Part shown: positions 41,628 through 49,963 of the stretch, piece by piece
Numbering within the stretch: position 1 is the stretch's first letter
Layout: each line of letters begins with the position of its first letter
Assembly (NCBI RefSeq): GCF_029813775.1
Contig: NZ_JARVKW010000019.1
Coordinates: 1-64,000 of the forward strand
Direction: 5' to 3'
DNA length: 64,000 nt
From: Streptomyces sp. DH24
Lineage (GTDB): Bacteria > Actinomycetota > Actinomycetes > Streptomycetales > Streptomycetaceae
Translations under genes and position numbers: made by a program
The notes under the pieces: model-generated
Seen by the model: only the letters and a program-made list of their open reading frames with translations
The model's database searches: none
What the model was told of the DNA's origin: nothing

Positions 41628-42878
41628 GTGAGCAGCGAGCACTCTTCGGCGGACGACGAGCAGCGGGTGTGGGACGTCGTCGTGGTGGGCGCGGGACCCG
41701 CCGGGGCATCGGCCGCCTACGCGGCGGCGGTGGCGGGGCGGCGTGTGCTGTTGCTGGAGAAAGCCGAGCTGCCCCGTTACAAGACGTGCGGCGGCGGCAT
41801 CATCGGTCCCTCGCGCGACGCGCTGCCGCCCGGTTTCGAGCTGCCCTTCCGGGACCGGGTGCACGCGGTGACGTTCTCCCACAACGGCCGCTTCACCCGC
41901 ACCCGCCGCTCCCGGCAGATGCTGTTCGGGCTCATCAACCGGCCCGAGTTCGACCAGCAGCTCGTCGAGCACGCGCAGAAGGCGGGCGCCGAACTGCGTA
42001 CCGGCGTCACCGTCCAGCGTGTCGAGCAGCACGGCTCGGCGGTCCCGGACCGGCGCACGGTCGCCGTCGTCCTGCAGGGCGGCGAGACGGTGCTGGCGCG
42101 GGCGGTCGTCGGCGCGGACGGCAGCGCCAGTCGCATAGGGGCGCACGTCGGCGTGAAGCTCGACCAGGTCGACCTCGGTCTGGAGGCCGAGATCCCGGTC
42201 CCCGACACCGTCGCCGAGGACTGGAAGGGACGCGTCCTCATCGACTGGGGCCCCATGCCCGGCAGTTACGGCTGGGTCTTCCCCAAGGGCGACACCCTGA
42301 CGGTCGGCGTGATCTCGGCGCGCGGCGAGGGCGCCGCGACCAAGCGCTACCTGGAGGACTTCATCGGCCGGCTCGGCCTGGCCGGCTTCGAGCCGAGCAT
42401 CTCCTCCGGGCACCTGACCCGCTGCCGTGCCGACGACTCCCCGCTGTCGCGCGGCCGGGTCCTGGTGTGCGGGGACGCGGCGGGGCTGCTGGAGCCGTGG
42501 ACCCGCGAGGGCATCTCCTTCGCGCTGCGCTCGGGACGCCTGGCCGGCGAGTGGGCGGTGCGGATCGCCGAGGCGCACGACGCCGTGGACGCCCGCCGCC
42601 AGGCCCTGAACTACGCGTTCGCCGTCAAGGCCGGCCTGGGCGTGGAGATGAGCGTCGGCAAGCGGATGCTGGCGGTGTTCGCGCGGCGTCCCGGGATACT
42701 CCACGCGGTGCTGACCGGGTTCCGGCCCGCCTGGCGGGCGTTCAAGGACATCACCCAGGGGTCGACGTCGCTGGGCGAGCTGGTCCGCAGCCATCCGCTG
42801 GCCCAGCGCGCCCTGACCGCGGTGGACCGGCGGCCGGTGAGCGGCGAGACGGGCGCCGGGGCGGGCGCGGAATCCTGA
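41628..42878 (+). CDS. Geranylgeranyl reductase family FAD-dependent oxidoreductase
   Basis: A 416-residue flavoprotein. Residues 16-30 hold the FAD-binding VVVVGAGPAGASAAY; ELPRYKTCGGGI, VVGADGSASRIG and GRVLVCGDAAGLLEPWTREGI are the other family markers. Members reduce isoprenoid chains such as menaquinone side chains or hydroxylate aromatics. GTG at 41628 comes after a leader with a strong hairpin. No isoprenoid gene is adjacent. Confidence 0.88.
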   Translation: MSSEHSSADDEQRVWDVVVVGAGPAGASAAYAAAVAGRRVLLLEKAELPRYKTCGGGIIGPSRDALPPGFELPFRDRVHAVTFSHNGRFTRTRRSRQMLFGLINRPEFDQQLVEHAQKAGAELRTGVTVQRVEQHGSAVPDRRTVAVVLQGGETVLARAVVGADGSASRIGAHVGVKLDQVDLGLEAEIPVPDTVAEDWKGRVLIDWGPMPGSYGWVFPKGDTLTVGVISARGEGAATKRYLEDFIGRLGLAGFEPSISSGHLTRCRADDSPLSRGRVLVCGDAAGLLEPWTREGISFALRSGRLAGEWAVRIAEAHDAVDARRQALNYAFAVKAGLGVEMSVGKRMLAVFARRPGILHAVLTGFRPAWRAFKDITQGSTSLGELVRSHPLAQRALTAVDRRPVSGETGAGAGAES

Positions 42879-43120
42879 CGGTTCCGGCGGCCGTCGCCCG
42901 GTACCACGGCCGCCCGCGGCGGGGGCCGCGCAGTACGACGACCGCTCGGTGGAGCCGCTCGGTGCGGGAGCCGGTCGGCGTGCCGCGCGTCGGCCCGTGG
43001 CCGTCGTGCGACGACGTGGCTCGCGGGGTCCGGGAACCGGTGCGCACGGGCCGGACGTACTTCCCGGGGAGTACGCGTGATCACCACGCGCGGGTGACGC
43101 CGTGCGGCGCCGGCGGCGTC

Positions 43121-43126
43121 TAGCGT
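43121..43126 (+). promoter_or_regulatory. -10 box of the leaderless histidine kinase gene
   Basis: TAGCGT, seven bases before the ATG at 43134. A GTG at 43125 inside this box is in frame but would lie upstream of the transcription start. Confidence 0.5.
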
Positions 43127-43133
43127 GGCCGGC

Positions 43134-44360
43134 ATGGACGAACAGCGCGCAGGCGGGGGAGGAGCGCCGCGGTGGTGGCGGCAGGGGCCTCCGTGGTGGA
43201 ACCGCTGGGACGACGCGGAGCACGGCCCGCGGTGGCCGTGGCGGACCACCGCGCTGATCACGGTGTTCGTGCTGGTCGGCTCGAACTTCGCCGCCGAGTC
43301 CCAGGCGGGCGAGCGGGCGGCGCTCGATCCCTTCGCGCGCGTACTGCTGCTCGTCGCGGGCCTCTCGCTGCTGTGGCGCAAGCGGTACCCGGTGGCCGTG
43401 GCGTTCGGTACGGCGGGCGCCGCGACGGTCTACCTGGGGGCCGGATATCCGTACGGGCCCGTCTTCCTGGCCGTCGCGGTGAGCTGCTTCGGCGCCGTGG
43501 TCGCCGGGCACCGGGCGGCCGCCTGGTCGGCGATCGGGATGCTGTGGGCGGGACACCTGCTGGTGGCGCACTGGCTCTACCGCTGGCTCCCGCCGTCCGG
43601 GGACGGGGCGGCCTCCTGGGGCTCGGAGATCGTCGTGGCCACCTGGATGGTCGCGATCGCCGCCCTCTCGGAACTGGCCCGTACACGGCGGGAGCAGTGG
43701 GCGCGGGAGCGGGCCGAGCGGGCCCAGGCGGCGCGGCGGCGGGCCGACGAGGAACGGCTGCGGATCGCCCGTGAACTGCACGACGTCCTCGCGCACAGCA
43801 TCTCCGTGATCAACGTGCAGGCGGGCGTCGGCCTGGCGCTGCTCGACTCCGACCCCGAGCAGGCGCGCTCCGCGCTCACCACCATCAAGGCCGCCAGCAA
43901 GGAGGCGCTGGGGGAGGTGCGGCAGGTGCTCGACACACTGCGCACGCCCGGTGACGCGCCGCGCGCGCCCGCCCCCGGGCTCGGCCGGATGCCCGAGCTG
44001 GTGGCGCAGGCGGCGGGCGCGGGTCTGACCGTCGACGTCACGGGCGAACCGCCCGACCTGCCGCCGGGCGCCGACCTCGCCGCCTTCCGCATCGTCCAGG
44101 AGGCGCTCACCAACGTCGTACGGCACTCGGGGTCGCGGCACGCGCGTGTGCGGCTCGGCCACGACGCGGACGCGCTGCGGCTGTGCGTCGACGACGACGG
44201 GCCCGCGACCGGCGCCGAGGCCGGGGGCAGCGGCAACGGGCTGGCCGGAATGCGGGAGCGGGCCGCCGCGCTCGGTGGCACGATCGAGGCGGGCCCGCGC
44301 GCCGACGGAGGTTTCCGGGTGCTCGCCGTACTGCCCCTGAAGGTCAAGGAGGACCGGTGA
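43134..44360 (+). CDS. Two-component sensor histidine kinase (NarL-type partner)
   Basis: A 408-residue membrane sensor. About five N-terminal helices (residues 38-178) are followed by a dimerisation/phosphoacceptor helix with His216 in RELHDVLAHSISVINVQ (HisKA_3 type) and a HATPase domain (IVQEALTNVVRHSG, GSGNGLAGMRERAAALGG). I start at the leaderless ATG at 43134. The response regulator follows with a 4-bp overlap. The signal is unknown; the long hydrophobic part suggests a membrane stimulus. Confidence 0.92.
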   Translation: MDEQRAGGGGAPRWWRQGPPWWNRWDDAEHGPRWPWRTTALITVFVLVGSNFAAESQAGERAALDPFARVLLLVAGLSLLWRKRYPVAVAFGTAGAATVYLGAGYPYGPVFLAVAVSCFGAVVAGHRAAAWSAIGMLWAGHLLVAHWLYRWLPPSGDGAASWGSEIVVATWMVAIAALSELARTRREQWARERAERAQAARRRADEERLRIARELHDVLAHSISVINVQAGVGLALLDSDPEQARSALTTIKAASKEALGEVRQVLDTLRTPGDAPRAPAPGLGRMPELVAQAAGAGLTVDVTGEPPDLPPGADLAAFRIVQEALTNVVRHSGSRHARVRLGHDADALRLCVDDDGPATGAEAGGSGNGLAGMRERAAALGGTIEAGPRADGGFRVLAVLPLKVKEDR

Positions 44361-45022
44361 TCCGAGTACTGCTCGCCGACGACCAGTCCCTGGTGCGGGC
44401 CGGTTTCCGGGCGCTGCTGGACGCCCAGCCGGACATCGAGGTGGCCGGGGAGGCGGCCGACGGCGAGGAGGCGCTGCGCACGGCGCGCGAACTGCGGCCC
44501 GACGTCGTGCTGATGGACATCCGGATGCCGGTGCTGGACGGTCTGGCGGCCACGCGCGCCATCACCGGCGACGACGCGCTCGGCGACGTCAAGGTGGTGA
44601 TGCTGACCACCTTCGAGCTGGACGAGTACGTCTTCGAGGCGATCCGCTGCGGTGCCTCCGGCTTCCTCGTGAAGGACACCGAACCCGACGAACTCCTGCG
44701 CGCGGTACGGGCCGTGGTGCACGGCGACGCGCTGCTCTCGCCCGGGGTGACCCGCCGGCTGATCGCCGAGTTCGCGGCCCGCTCCAAGGAACCCGCCGCC
44801 GCCGACGCGCTCGCCGGACTCACCGAGCGGGAACGGGAGGTGATGGCCCTGGTCGGCATCGGCCTGTCCAACGAGGAGATCGCCCGCCGCCTGGTCGTCA
44901 GCCCTCTCACCGCCAAGACCCACGTCAGCCGCACGATGGTGAAACTCGGCGCCCGCGACCGCGCCCAACTGGTCGTGCTGGCCTACGAGTCGGGGCTGGT
45001 GCGGCCGGGCTGGCTGGGCTGA
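44357..45022 (+). CDS. NarL/LuxR-type response regulator
   Basis: A 221-residue regulator. The receiver domain has acidic ADD near residues 7-9 and the phosphorylated Asp54 in VVLMDIRMP; Lys is in FLVKDTEP. The C-terminal LuxR helix-turn-helix spans LTEREREVMALVGIGLSNEEIARRL onward. AAGGAGG before the GTG at 44357, which overlaps the kinase stop (GTGA). The last 40 bp overlap the converging small membrane-protein gene. Confidence 0.95.
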   Translation: MIRVLLADDQSLVRAGFRALLDAQPDIEVAGEAADGEEALRTARELRPDVVLMDIRMPVLDGLAATRAITGDDALGDVKVVMLTTFELDEYVFEAIRCGASGFLVKDTEPDELLRAVRAVVHGDALLSPGVTRRLIAEFAARSKEPAAADALAGLTEREREVMALVGIGLSNEEIARRLVVSPLTAKTHVSRTMVKLGARDRAQLVVLAYESGLVRPGWLG

Positions 45023-45276
45023 CCTGCGGCGTCGCAGCGCCGGAAGCGGACGAGGACCGCGACGACCCGGGTGACGAAGACGCCTCCGGCGAGGACGACG
45101 CCCGCGCCCCGCAGCACGCTCTCCGCGCCGCCGGGCAGCGCGAACAGCAGCGCCGGCCCGGCGACGGCACCGAACACCACCGCCGACGCGAACGCCGCAC
45201 TGAACAGCGCGTACCCGATCTCGACGGTCACCGCGTCCCGCGCGGCCTGCGTGCGCCGTCCCCCGTGGCGTGCCAT
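44983..45276 (-). CDS. Small two-helix membrane protein (DUF6332-like)
   Basis: A 97-residue protein with RRTQAARDAVTVEIGYALFS, two hydrophobic helices (about 20-47 and 57-77) and a polar tail. I associate the wording with the Streptomyces DUF6332 family, with moderate certainty. A clean leaderless promoter supports it being real. Its 3' end overlaps the response-regulator gene by 40 bp on the opposite strand. Function unknown. Confidence 0.68.
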   Translation of the reverse strand: MARHGGRRTQAARDAVTVEIGYALFSAAFASAVVFGAVAGPALLFALPGGAESVLRGAGVVLAGGVFVTRVVAVLVRFRRCDAAGQPSQPGRTSPDS

Positions 45277-45282
45277 GGGCGG

Positions 45283-45312
45283 AAGTTACACAACCGTGCG
45301 CCCGGCGGGCAA
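45283..45312 (-). promoter_or_regulatory. Leaderless promoter of the DUF6332-like gene
   Basis: Minus-strand TTGCCC (45312-45307), 18-bp spacer, TAACTT (45288-45283), six bases before the ATG at 45276. Confidence 0.55.
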
Positions 45313-45346
45313 CAGGGCCCGCCGGGCGCGGAGGGGAGGCGCCCCC

Positions 45347-46828
45347 CTAGTCGCGGGCCGGGACCGGCTCCGCCTGCGCCTCCGGGAGGGTGGACCTGGC
45401 GACCGTGACGGACCGGCTCGGGCGGCGGGTGCGCAGGCCGGTCAGGGTGATGAGCAGGCCGGCGACGGCGACGAGGGTCACCACCACCAGACCGGGACGG
45501 TAGCTGTCGAGGACACCCTGGGGCGTGGGGTTCTCCGGGGTGTTCGCCGTGACCACTGCCGTCACGACGGCGAGGAAGATCGCGCCGCCCACCTGGACCG
45601 ACGTGTTGAGCAGACCGGAGACCATGCCCTGCTCCTGCTCGTCGACGCCGTTGGTCGCCTGGACGTTGAGCGACGGGAAGGTCAGCGCGAAGCCCGCACC
45701 GACCAGCAGCATCGTCGGCAGGATCACCGCCGCGTAGACCGGGTCGAGATCGACACGCAGGAACAGGACGTAGCCGGTCACCATGAAGACGAAGCCCAGC
45801 ACGATCAGGCGGGCCGTGCCGAACCGGTCGATGACGCTGCCCACCTTGGTCGCCGACAGCGCCACCAGCGCGCCCGCCGGCAGGAACGCCAGCGCCGTGT
45901 GCAGCGCCGACCAGCCGAGCAGCGACTGCATGTACAGCGTGACCAGGAACTGGAACCCGATGTAACTGCCCACGAACGTCAACGCCCCGAGCTGGGCACG
46001 CACTTGCGGACCGGACCGCAGCACGCCGAGCCTGATCAGCGGGCTCGGACTGCGCCGTTCGACGGCGACGAACGCCACCAGCAGCGTGGCGACGGCCCCG
46101 AAGGACAGGACCGTACGCGCCGACGCCCAGCCGGCCTCGGGTGCCTGGACCACGGTGAACACCAGCAGCAGCATCGACGTGGTGCCGAGCACGGCGCCCG
46201 GGACGTCGTAGCCGCCGGTGCTCTTCTCGCGCCGGGTGCGCGGCAGCAGCTTGATGCCCGCGAACAGCGCGATCAGGGCGATGGGAGCCGGCAGCAGCAT
46301 CGTGAGCCGCCAACTGGCCTCGGTCAGCAGGCCGGAGAACACGAGCCCCATCGAGTAGCCCGTGGCGCCGCAGGTGGTGTAGATGGACAGGGCCCGGTTG
46401 CGCAGCGGGCCCTCGGGGAACGTCGTGGTGATGATCGACAGGCCGGCGGGCGCCGTGAAGGCGGCGCTCAGGCCCTTGACGAAGCGGCTGGCGATCAGCA
46501 GCGGGCCGGAGTCCACGAGCCCGCCCAGCAGCGAGGCCAGCGCGAACACCGCGAGCGCCACGAGGAAGACCTGGCGCCTTCCCAACAGGTCGGCGGTGCG
46601 TCCGCCGAGCAGCAGCAGGCCGCCGTAGCCCAGGATGTAGCCGCTGACGATCCATTGCAGCGACGAGGTGGACAGGCCGAGGTCGGCGCCGATCGACGGC
46701 AGCGCGACGCCGACCATGGAGACGTCCAGGGCGTCCAGGAACATCGCGGCGCAGAGCACGAGCAGGCTGCCCCACAGCCGGGGCGTCCAACGGCCCTCGG
46801 CCGTGGGATGGGTGAGCGGAGAGGTCAT
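45347..46828 (-). CDS. MFS drug exporter (DHA2, 14-helix type)
   Basis: A 493-residue proton-driven exporter. Fourteen hydrophobic helices, the motif-A loop GGRTADLLGRRQVF near 75-88, and LDALDVSMVGVALPSIGADL in helix 1 mark the EmrB/QacA group. It is divergent from a MarR regulator with an AT-rich palindromic region between, the common layout of a drug-inducible efflux pair. It also appears to have a leaderless start at the ATG at 46828. Confidence 0.92.
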   Translation of the reverse strand: MTSPLTHPTAEGRWTPRLWGSLLVLCAAMFLDALDVSMVGVALPSIGADLGLSTSSLQWIVSGYILGYGGLLLLGGRTADLLGRRQVFLVALAVFALASLLGGLVDSGPLLIASRFVKGLSAAFTAPAGLSIITTTFPEGPLRNRALSIYTTCGATGYSMGLVFSGLLTEASWRLTMLLPAPIALIALFAGIKLLPRTRREKSTGGYDVPGAVLGTTSMLLLVFTVVQAPEAGWASARTVLSFGAVATLLVAFVAVERRSPSPLIRLGVLRSGPQVRAQLGALTFVGSYIGFQFLVTLYMQSLLGWSALHTALAFLPAGALVALSATKVGSVIDRFGTARLIVLGFVFMVTGYVLFLRVDLDPVYAAVILPTMLLVGAGFALTFPSLNVQATNGVDEQEQGMVSGLLNTSVQVGGAIFLAVVTAVVTANTPENPTPQGVLDSYRPGLVVVTLVAVAGLLITLTGLRTRRPSRSVTVARSTLPEAQAEPVPARD

Positions 46829-46835
46829 GCCCGAG

Positions 46836-46907
46836 AGGCTACATGCGCGTGCATTGAATGCAAGCGCATTTAATTCAGATGCAACAAAACAAGCGCTCTG
46901 CTACGGT
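46836..46907. promoter_or_regulatory. Divergent leaderless promoters and MarR operators
   Basis: Minus strand: TTGCAT (46863-46858), 16 bp, TAGCCT (46841-46836), seven bases before the MFS ATG. Plus strand: TACGGT (46902-46907), six bases before the MarR ATG. Between lie TGCATT-G-AATGCA (46850-46862, perfect) and TTGAATGC-AAGC-GCATTTAA (46855-46874, one mismatch), likely MarR sites covering the exporter -35 box. Confidence 0.65.
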
Positions 46908-46913
46908 GCGCCC

Positions 46914-47318
46914 ATGGCGGCGAAGAAGGCCGAGCAGGCCCTCGTGGCACAGTGGCGGGACATCCTGGCGCTGCACGCGCGCACTCAGTGCGAGCTCGAC
47001 CGTGCCCTGCACGAACACGGCTTGTGCGCAAGCGACTTCGAGGTGCTCGACGTGCTGGCGGAGGGCCGCTCCTCGGACTGCGCCAACTCCTACCGCGTCC
47101 AGGAGATCTCCGAACGCGTCCACCTCAGCCAGAGCGCGCTGTCCCGGCTGGTCGCCCGGCTGGAGAGGGACGGCCTCGTGGAGCGCGGCGCCTGCCCCGA
47201 GGACCGCAGGGGCGTACGCGTGGCGCTCACCCCGCGGGGACGCGCCCTGCACGACAGGGTGCTGCCCCTCCAGCGCGCGGTACTGACCCGCATGCTGGCC
47301 GACGACCGGTCGGGCTGA
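46914..47318 (+). CDS. MarR family transcriptional regulator
   Basis: A 134-residue winged-helix repressor. The reader helix region is RVQEISERVHLSQSALSRLVARLERDGLVE and the wing CPEDRRGVRVALTPRGR. Four cysteines are present (residues 22-98), so redox sensing cannot be excluded. It is divergent from the MFS exporter and likely represses both through the palindromes in the shared region. It ends nine bases before the converging gene. Confidence 0.93.
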   Translation: MAAKKAEQALVAQWRDILALHARTQCELDRALHEHGLCASDFEVLDVLAEGRSSDCANSYRVQEISERVHLSQSALSRLVARLERDGLVERGACPEDRRGVRVALTPRGRALHDRVLPLQRAVLTRMLADDRSG

Positions 47319-47327
47319 CCGGCCCGC

Positions 47328-48170
47328 TCAGACGATCGCCGACCTCTCCTGCCAGAGCGCGGCGAGAGAACGGTCGCCGGAAACGTTCGGCACCGGTCGG
47401 CGGTTCCACAGAGCCAGGTACAACTGGTCGGCGGGACCGGCCAGTTCGCAGTCCGCGTCGGCGGAGTCGTCCGGGGTGGCCACAGGCGGTTGCGGCGACA
47501 GCCGCACCGTCCACACCGCGTCGGTGTCCGTGGCGCGCACCCGCAGGACGCGGGGCTCGTCGGTACGGACCCGGCTCCTGGGACGGGCGTGGAAGCCGCG
47601 CAGCAACTCGTCGATGCCGTCCACCGCGAACTCCGTGCCGATCGGGGCGGTGTCGATCCGGGCGGTGCCGACCGGGGCGGCGTTTGTGGCGGCCGCGCCT
47701 TCCGCGCGGGCCGCGCTCTCCGCCGTGCCTTCCGGGTCGGCCGTGTCCTCCGTGCCTTCCGCGCCGGCCGCGCCTTCCGCGTCGAAGCGGTGCACGGTCG
47801 TCTCGTGGGCCTGCCGCCGGGTCCAGAAGGCGAGCGGACCGGGCGACGGCGCGGGATGGAAGGTCCACGCCCGCACGTCGGGCGGCGCGGCGGCCAGCGT
47901 CTCGACCAGGCCGCGGTGGCTGTCCCGGTACCAGGCGATCAGCTCGGCGCCGTCCAGCTCCGGGCCGTCCCCGATCGGACGGGGCGACATGTGTTCCTCG
48001 GCGACGAAGGCCGCCGCCCAGCGGTGCACCGCGCCGGTGTGCCGCAGCAGGTCACGCATCCGCCAGCCGGGGCAGGCCGGGACCCCGGCGTCGGTTCCGG
48101 CACGCTCGGCGGCCGCGGCCAGCAAGATGCCTTCCGCGTCGAGGACTTCGAGAAACCGGGCAGTCTCCAT
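47328..48170 (-). CDS. Maleylpyruvate isomerase family mycothiol-dependent protein
   Basis: A 280-residue DinB-like protein. The first domain (METARFLEVLDAEGILLAAAA, VPACPGWRMRDLLRHTGAVHRWA) carries the metal/mycothiol histidines, continued by the conserved RRQAHETTVHRFD; the second is an SCP2-like lobe near 190-280. Between residues about 145 and 195 lies an Ala/Glu/Gly/Thr-rich insert coded by short DNA repeats. I start at the ATG at 48170, where homology begins. Substrate unknown. Confidence 0.85.
   Translation of the reverse strand: METARFLEVLDAEGILLAAAAERAGTDAGVPACPGWRMRDLLRHTGAVHRWAAAFVAEEHMSPRPIGDGPELDGAELIAWYRDSHRGLVETLAAAPPDVRAWTFHPAPSPGPLAFWTRRQAHETTVHRFDAEGAAGAEGTEDTADPEGTAESAARAEGAAATNAAPVGTARIDTAPIGTEFAVDGIDELLRGFHARPRSRVRTDEPRVLRVRATDTDAVWTVRLSPQPPVATPDDSADADCELAGPADQLYLALWNRRPVPNVSGDRSLAALWQERSAIV
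47635..47679 (+). repeat. Three 15-bp tandem repeats inside the isomerase gene
   Basis: Units 47635-47649, 47650-47664 and 47665-47679, GTGCCGATCGGGGCG type with 1-3 changes. On the coding strand they give three five-residue units, A-[PR]-[VI]-[GD]-T. More GCCTTCCGCG-like repeats follow up to about 47785. Confidence 0.75.
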
Positions 48171-48230
48171 GGCGCCGAGTCTGCCCCATGGAGTGCGCTC
48201 CGGGGGAGGGGCGTCCCAGCGGGTGGGCGG

Positions 48231-48329
48231 CACGACGGCGGGGTCCGTGCCGCCGTGTCCGGCACGACGACGGGAGGCGTGGCCCGCGGTGCCCGGCGCG
48301 ACGACGGGTGCGCGGGTCGCGGTGTCCGG
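48231..48329 (+). repeat. Degenerate 33-bp tandem repeat, three units
   Basis: Units 48231-48262, 48263-48296 and 48297-48329, each beginning C(A/G)CGACG(G/A)CGGG and ending in GTG(T/C)CCGG. They occupy the intergenic gap before the cspA terminator. Confidence 0.65.
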
Positions 48330-48353
48330 GGCCGGGGGCCGGGTTCGGACATG

Positions 48354-48387
48354 CCGATGGCCGGCGCCTTGCGGCGCCGGCCATCGG
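48354..48387 (-). terminator. Terminator of the cold shock gene
   Basis: A perfect 15-bp stem (48354-48368 with 48373-48387) around TTGC, 38 bp past the stop of the minus-strand cold shock gene. Confidence 0.8.
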
Positions 48388-48425
48388 GTGCGTCATGAGG
48401 TGTGGCGGGCGGGCGCCCGGCCGTC

Positions 48426-48626
48426 TCAGAGGGCGCGGACGCGCGAGGCCTGCGGGCCCTTCGGGCCCTGGACGACCTCGAACTCCACGGCCTGGTTCTC
48501 CTCGAGGCTACGGAAGCCGTTGCCGTCGATCTCGGAGTAGTGGACGAAGACGTCCGGTCCGTCGGCGCGGGCGATGAAGCCGAAGCCCTTCTCCGCGTTG
48601 AACCACTTGACGGTGCCCTGAGTCAT
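48426..48626 (-). CDS. Cold shock domain protein
   Basis: A 66-residue single-domain nucleic-acid-binding protein acting as RNA chaperone. KGFGFI (RNP1) and VFVHYS (RNP2) are present, with TVKWFNAEKGFG at the start; the length is the family standard. AAGGAGC precedes the ATG at 48626. The 240 bp up to the next gene may hold a long leader like those of other cold-shock genes, but I see no defined structure there. Confidence 0.96.
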   Translation of the reverse strand: MTQGTVKWFNAEKGFGFIARADGPDVFVHYSEIDGNGFRSLEENQAVEFEVVQGPKGPQASRVRAL

Positions 48627-48869
48627 ATCTTGCTCCTTCAAAGGGGGCTGGATACGGGTCCGCACTGTGCGGTACCCCGGGTCGGCCTGGACGCGACTTC
48701 TCCAGTTCCCTGAAGCAAGGCGGCGCCCGCGACGGCGATCTTCGCGAGCGTGCGGTGAAACACAGACACAAAAACTTCGACCGCTCAGTAGAACCAGGCC
48801 CCGGACGGATTCATTCCCGGGCTGCCGACGCATTTCCTCAGGGCGCTCCGCCCGGCTCCCACCAGGCCT

Positions 48870-49523
48870 TCAGGCAGTGGCGTGCAGGGCGTGCAGCGTC
48901 CGGACGAGCGCCTCGTCGGTCACGGGGGCGAGGTCCTCGTACCAGTCGGCGACCGCATGCAGGGCCGGCGGCTGGGCGAGGCAGACGACGTCGTCGGCCT
49001 CCCGCCGTACGGCCGCCACGGCACGCGGATCGCCGACGGGGACGGCCGCCACCAGGCGGGCCGGCTCCTGGCGGCGCAGGTGACGCAGGGCCGCGGTGGC
49101 GGTGAGGCCGGTGGTCAGGCCGTCGTCGACCAGGACGACGGTACGGCCCCGCACGGGCGGCGCGGAGCGCGTGCCGCGGCACAGGTGTTCCAGGCGGTGC
49201 AGCTCGTTGCGCTCCCGGGCGACGTCCGCGCCGAGCCGGTCCTCGGACAGGTTCAGCAGCTCAAGGCCCCGGCGGTCGAAGAGCGGCGGTTCCTCCGCGA
49301 CGATCGCGCCGATCACCACGCCCGGCCGGGCCGGCGTACCGACCGGGCGCGCGACCAGCACGTCCAGCGGCACCTTCAGCGCCCGGGCGACCTCCGCCGC
49401 GACGGGCACACCGCCGCGCGGCAGGGCGAGCAGCGTCAGATCGGCGAGGTCGCCGGAACCGGCCCACTCGACCAGCCGCAGGGCGAGTTCCTGTCCGGCG
49501 TGCGTGCGGTCGCGGAATGGCAC
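48870..49523 (-). CDS. Phosphoribosyltransferase domain protein
   Basis: A 217-residue type I PRTase-fold protein. The PRPP loop is VVLVDDGLTTGLTATAA near residues 128-144; FRDRTHAGQELALRL opens the chain, and LALPRGGVPVAAEVARAL is a second conserved part. GGGAGGAACC in front of the GTG at 49523 gives a firm start, although the frame runs open for another 1.2 kb. Proteins of this group commonly occur with hydrolase and stress genes; the base used is unknown. Confidence 0.9.
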   Translation of the reverse strand: MPFRDRTHAGQELALRLVEWAGSGDLADLTLLALPRGGVPVAAEVARALKVPLDVLVARPVGTPARPGVVIGAIVAEEPPLFDRRGLELLNLSEDRLGADVARERNELHRLEHLCRGTRSAPPVRGRTVVLVDDGLTTGLTATAALRHLRRQEPARLVAAVPVGDPRAVAAVRREADDVVCLAQPPALHAVADWYEDLAPVTDEALVRTLHALHATA

Positions 49524-49963
49524 GGTTCCTCCCTTGCCCGCCGTTCTCCGGCCCGCCGCGGACGCGTCCACGGCCCGTCCGGCGCCGGGTTCCCGCCGGG
49601 ATGCACGGCGAAACGGTGGCGGGGGCCGGGTGGGTGGGCCGCGTTCCTGTCCGCGCAGAACATCAGCGACATCACCGGTGCCTGCCCCAGCCACCGGGTG
49701 GCGCGTGGGACTCGGGCGGTGGTGGGCGGGTCTGCGCGGTGGTGGTGCGGCGCCGGGGGCGATCGGCACGGCGGGCCGGAGCGGGGTGGGCGTCCGGCCG
49801 CCGGGGTGGGTGGCCCGGACCTGGGGCGCTGGTGGCCGACGGGGTGGGTGGGCCTCTGGGGCCGTTGGCCGACGCGGTCGGTGGACCTCGCGCGCCGTCG
49901 GCCGACGCGGTGGGCCGACGGCATCCGGACGGCGCCGGTGGGCGGCAGACGGGCGGCGTCGGC
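49524..49963. repeat. Gene-free stretch with degenerate 33-bp repeats
   Basis: No gene is supported here: frames are open on both strands only because of base composition. Between 49828 and about 49920 are three related units (49828-49860, 49861-49893, 49894 onward) built on GGCCGACG(C/G)GGT(G/C)GGT, and GTGGGTGGGCC-like words recur further left. Confidence 0.5.

Noticed and set aside
40403..44162. Very long minus frame extending the M20 dipeptidase upstream
   Set aside because: It covers two well-supported plus-strand genes; the dipeptidase starts at 41402 with GAGGAGC.
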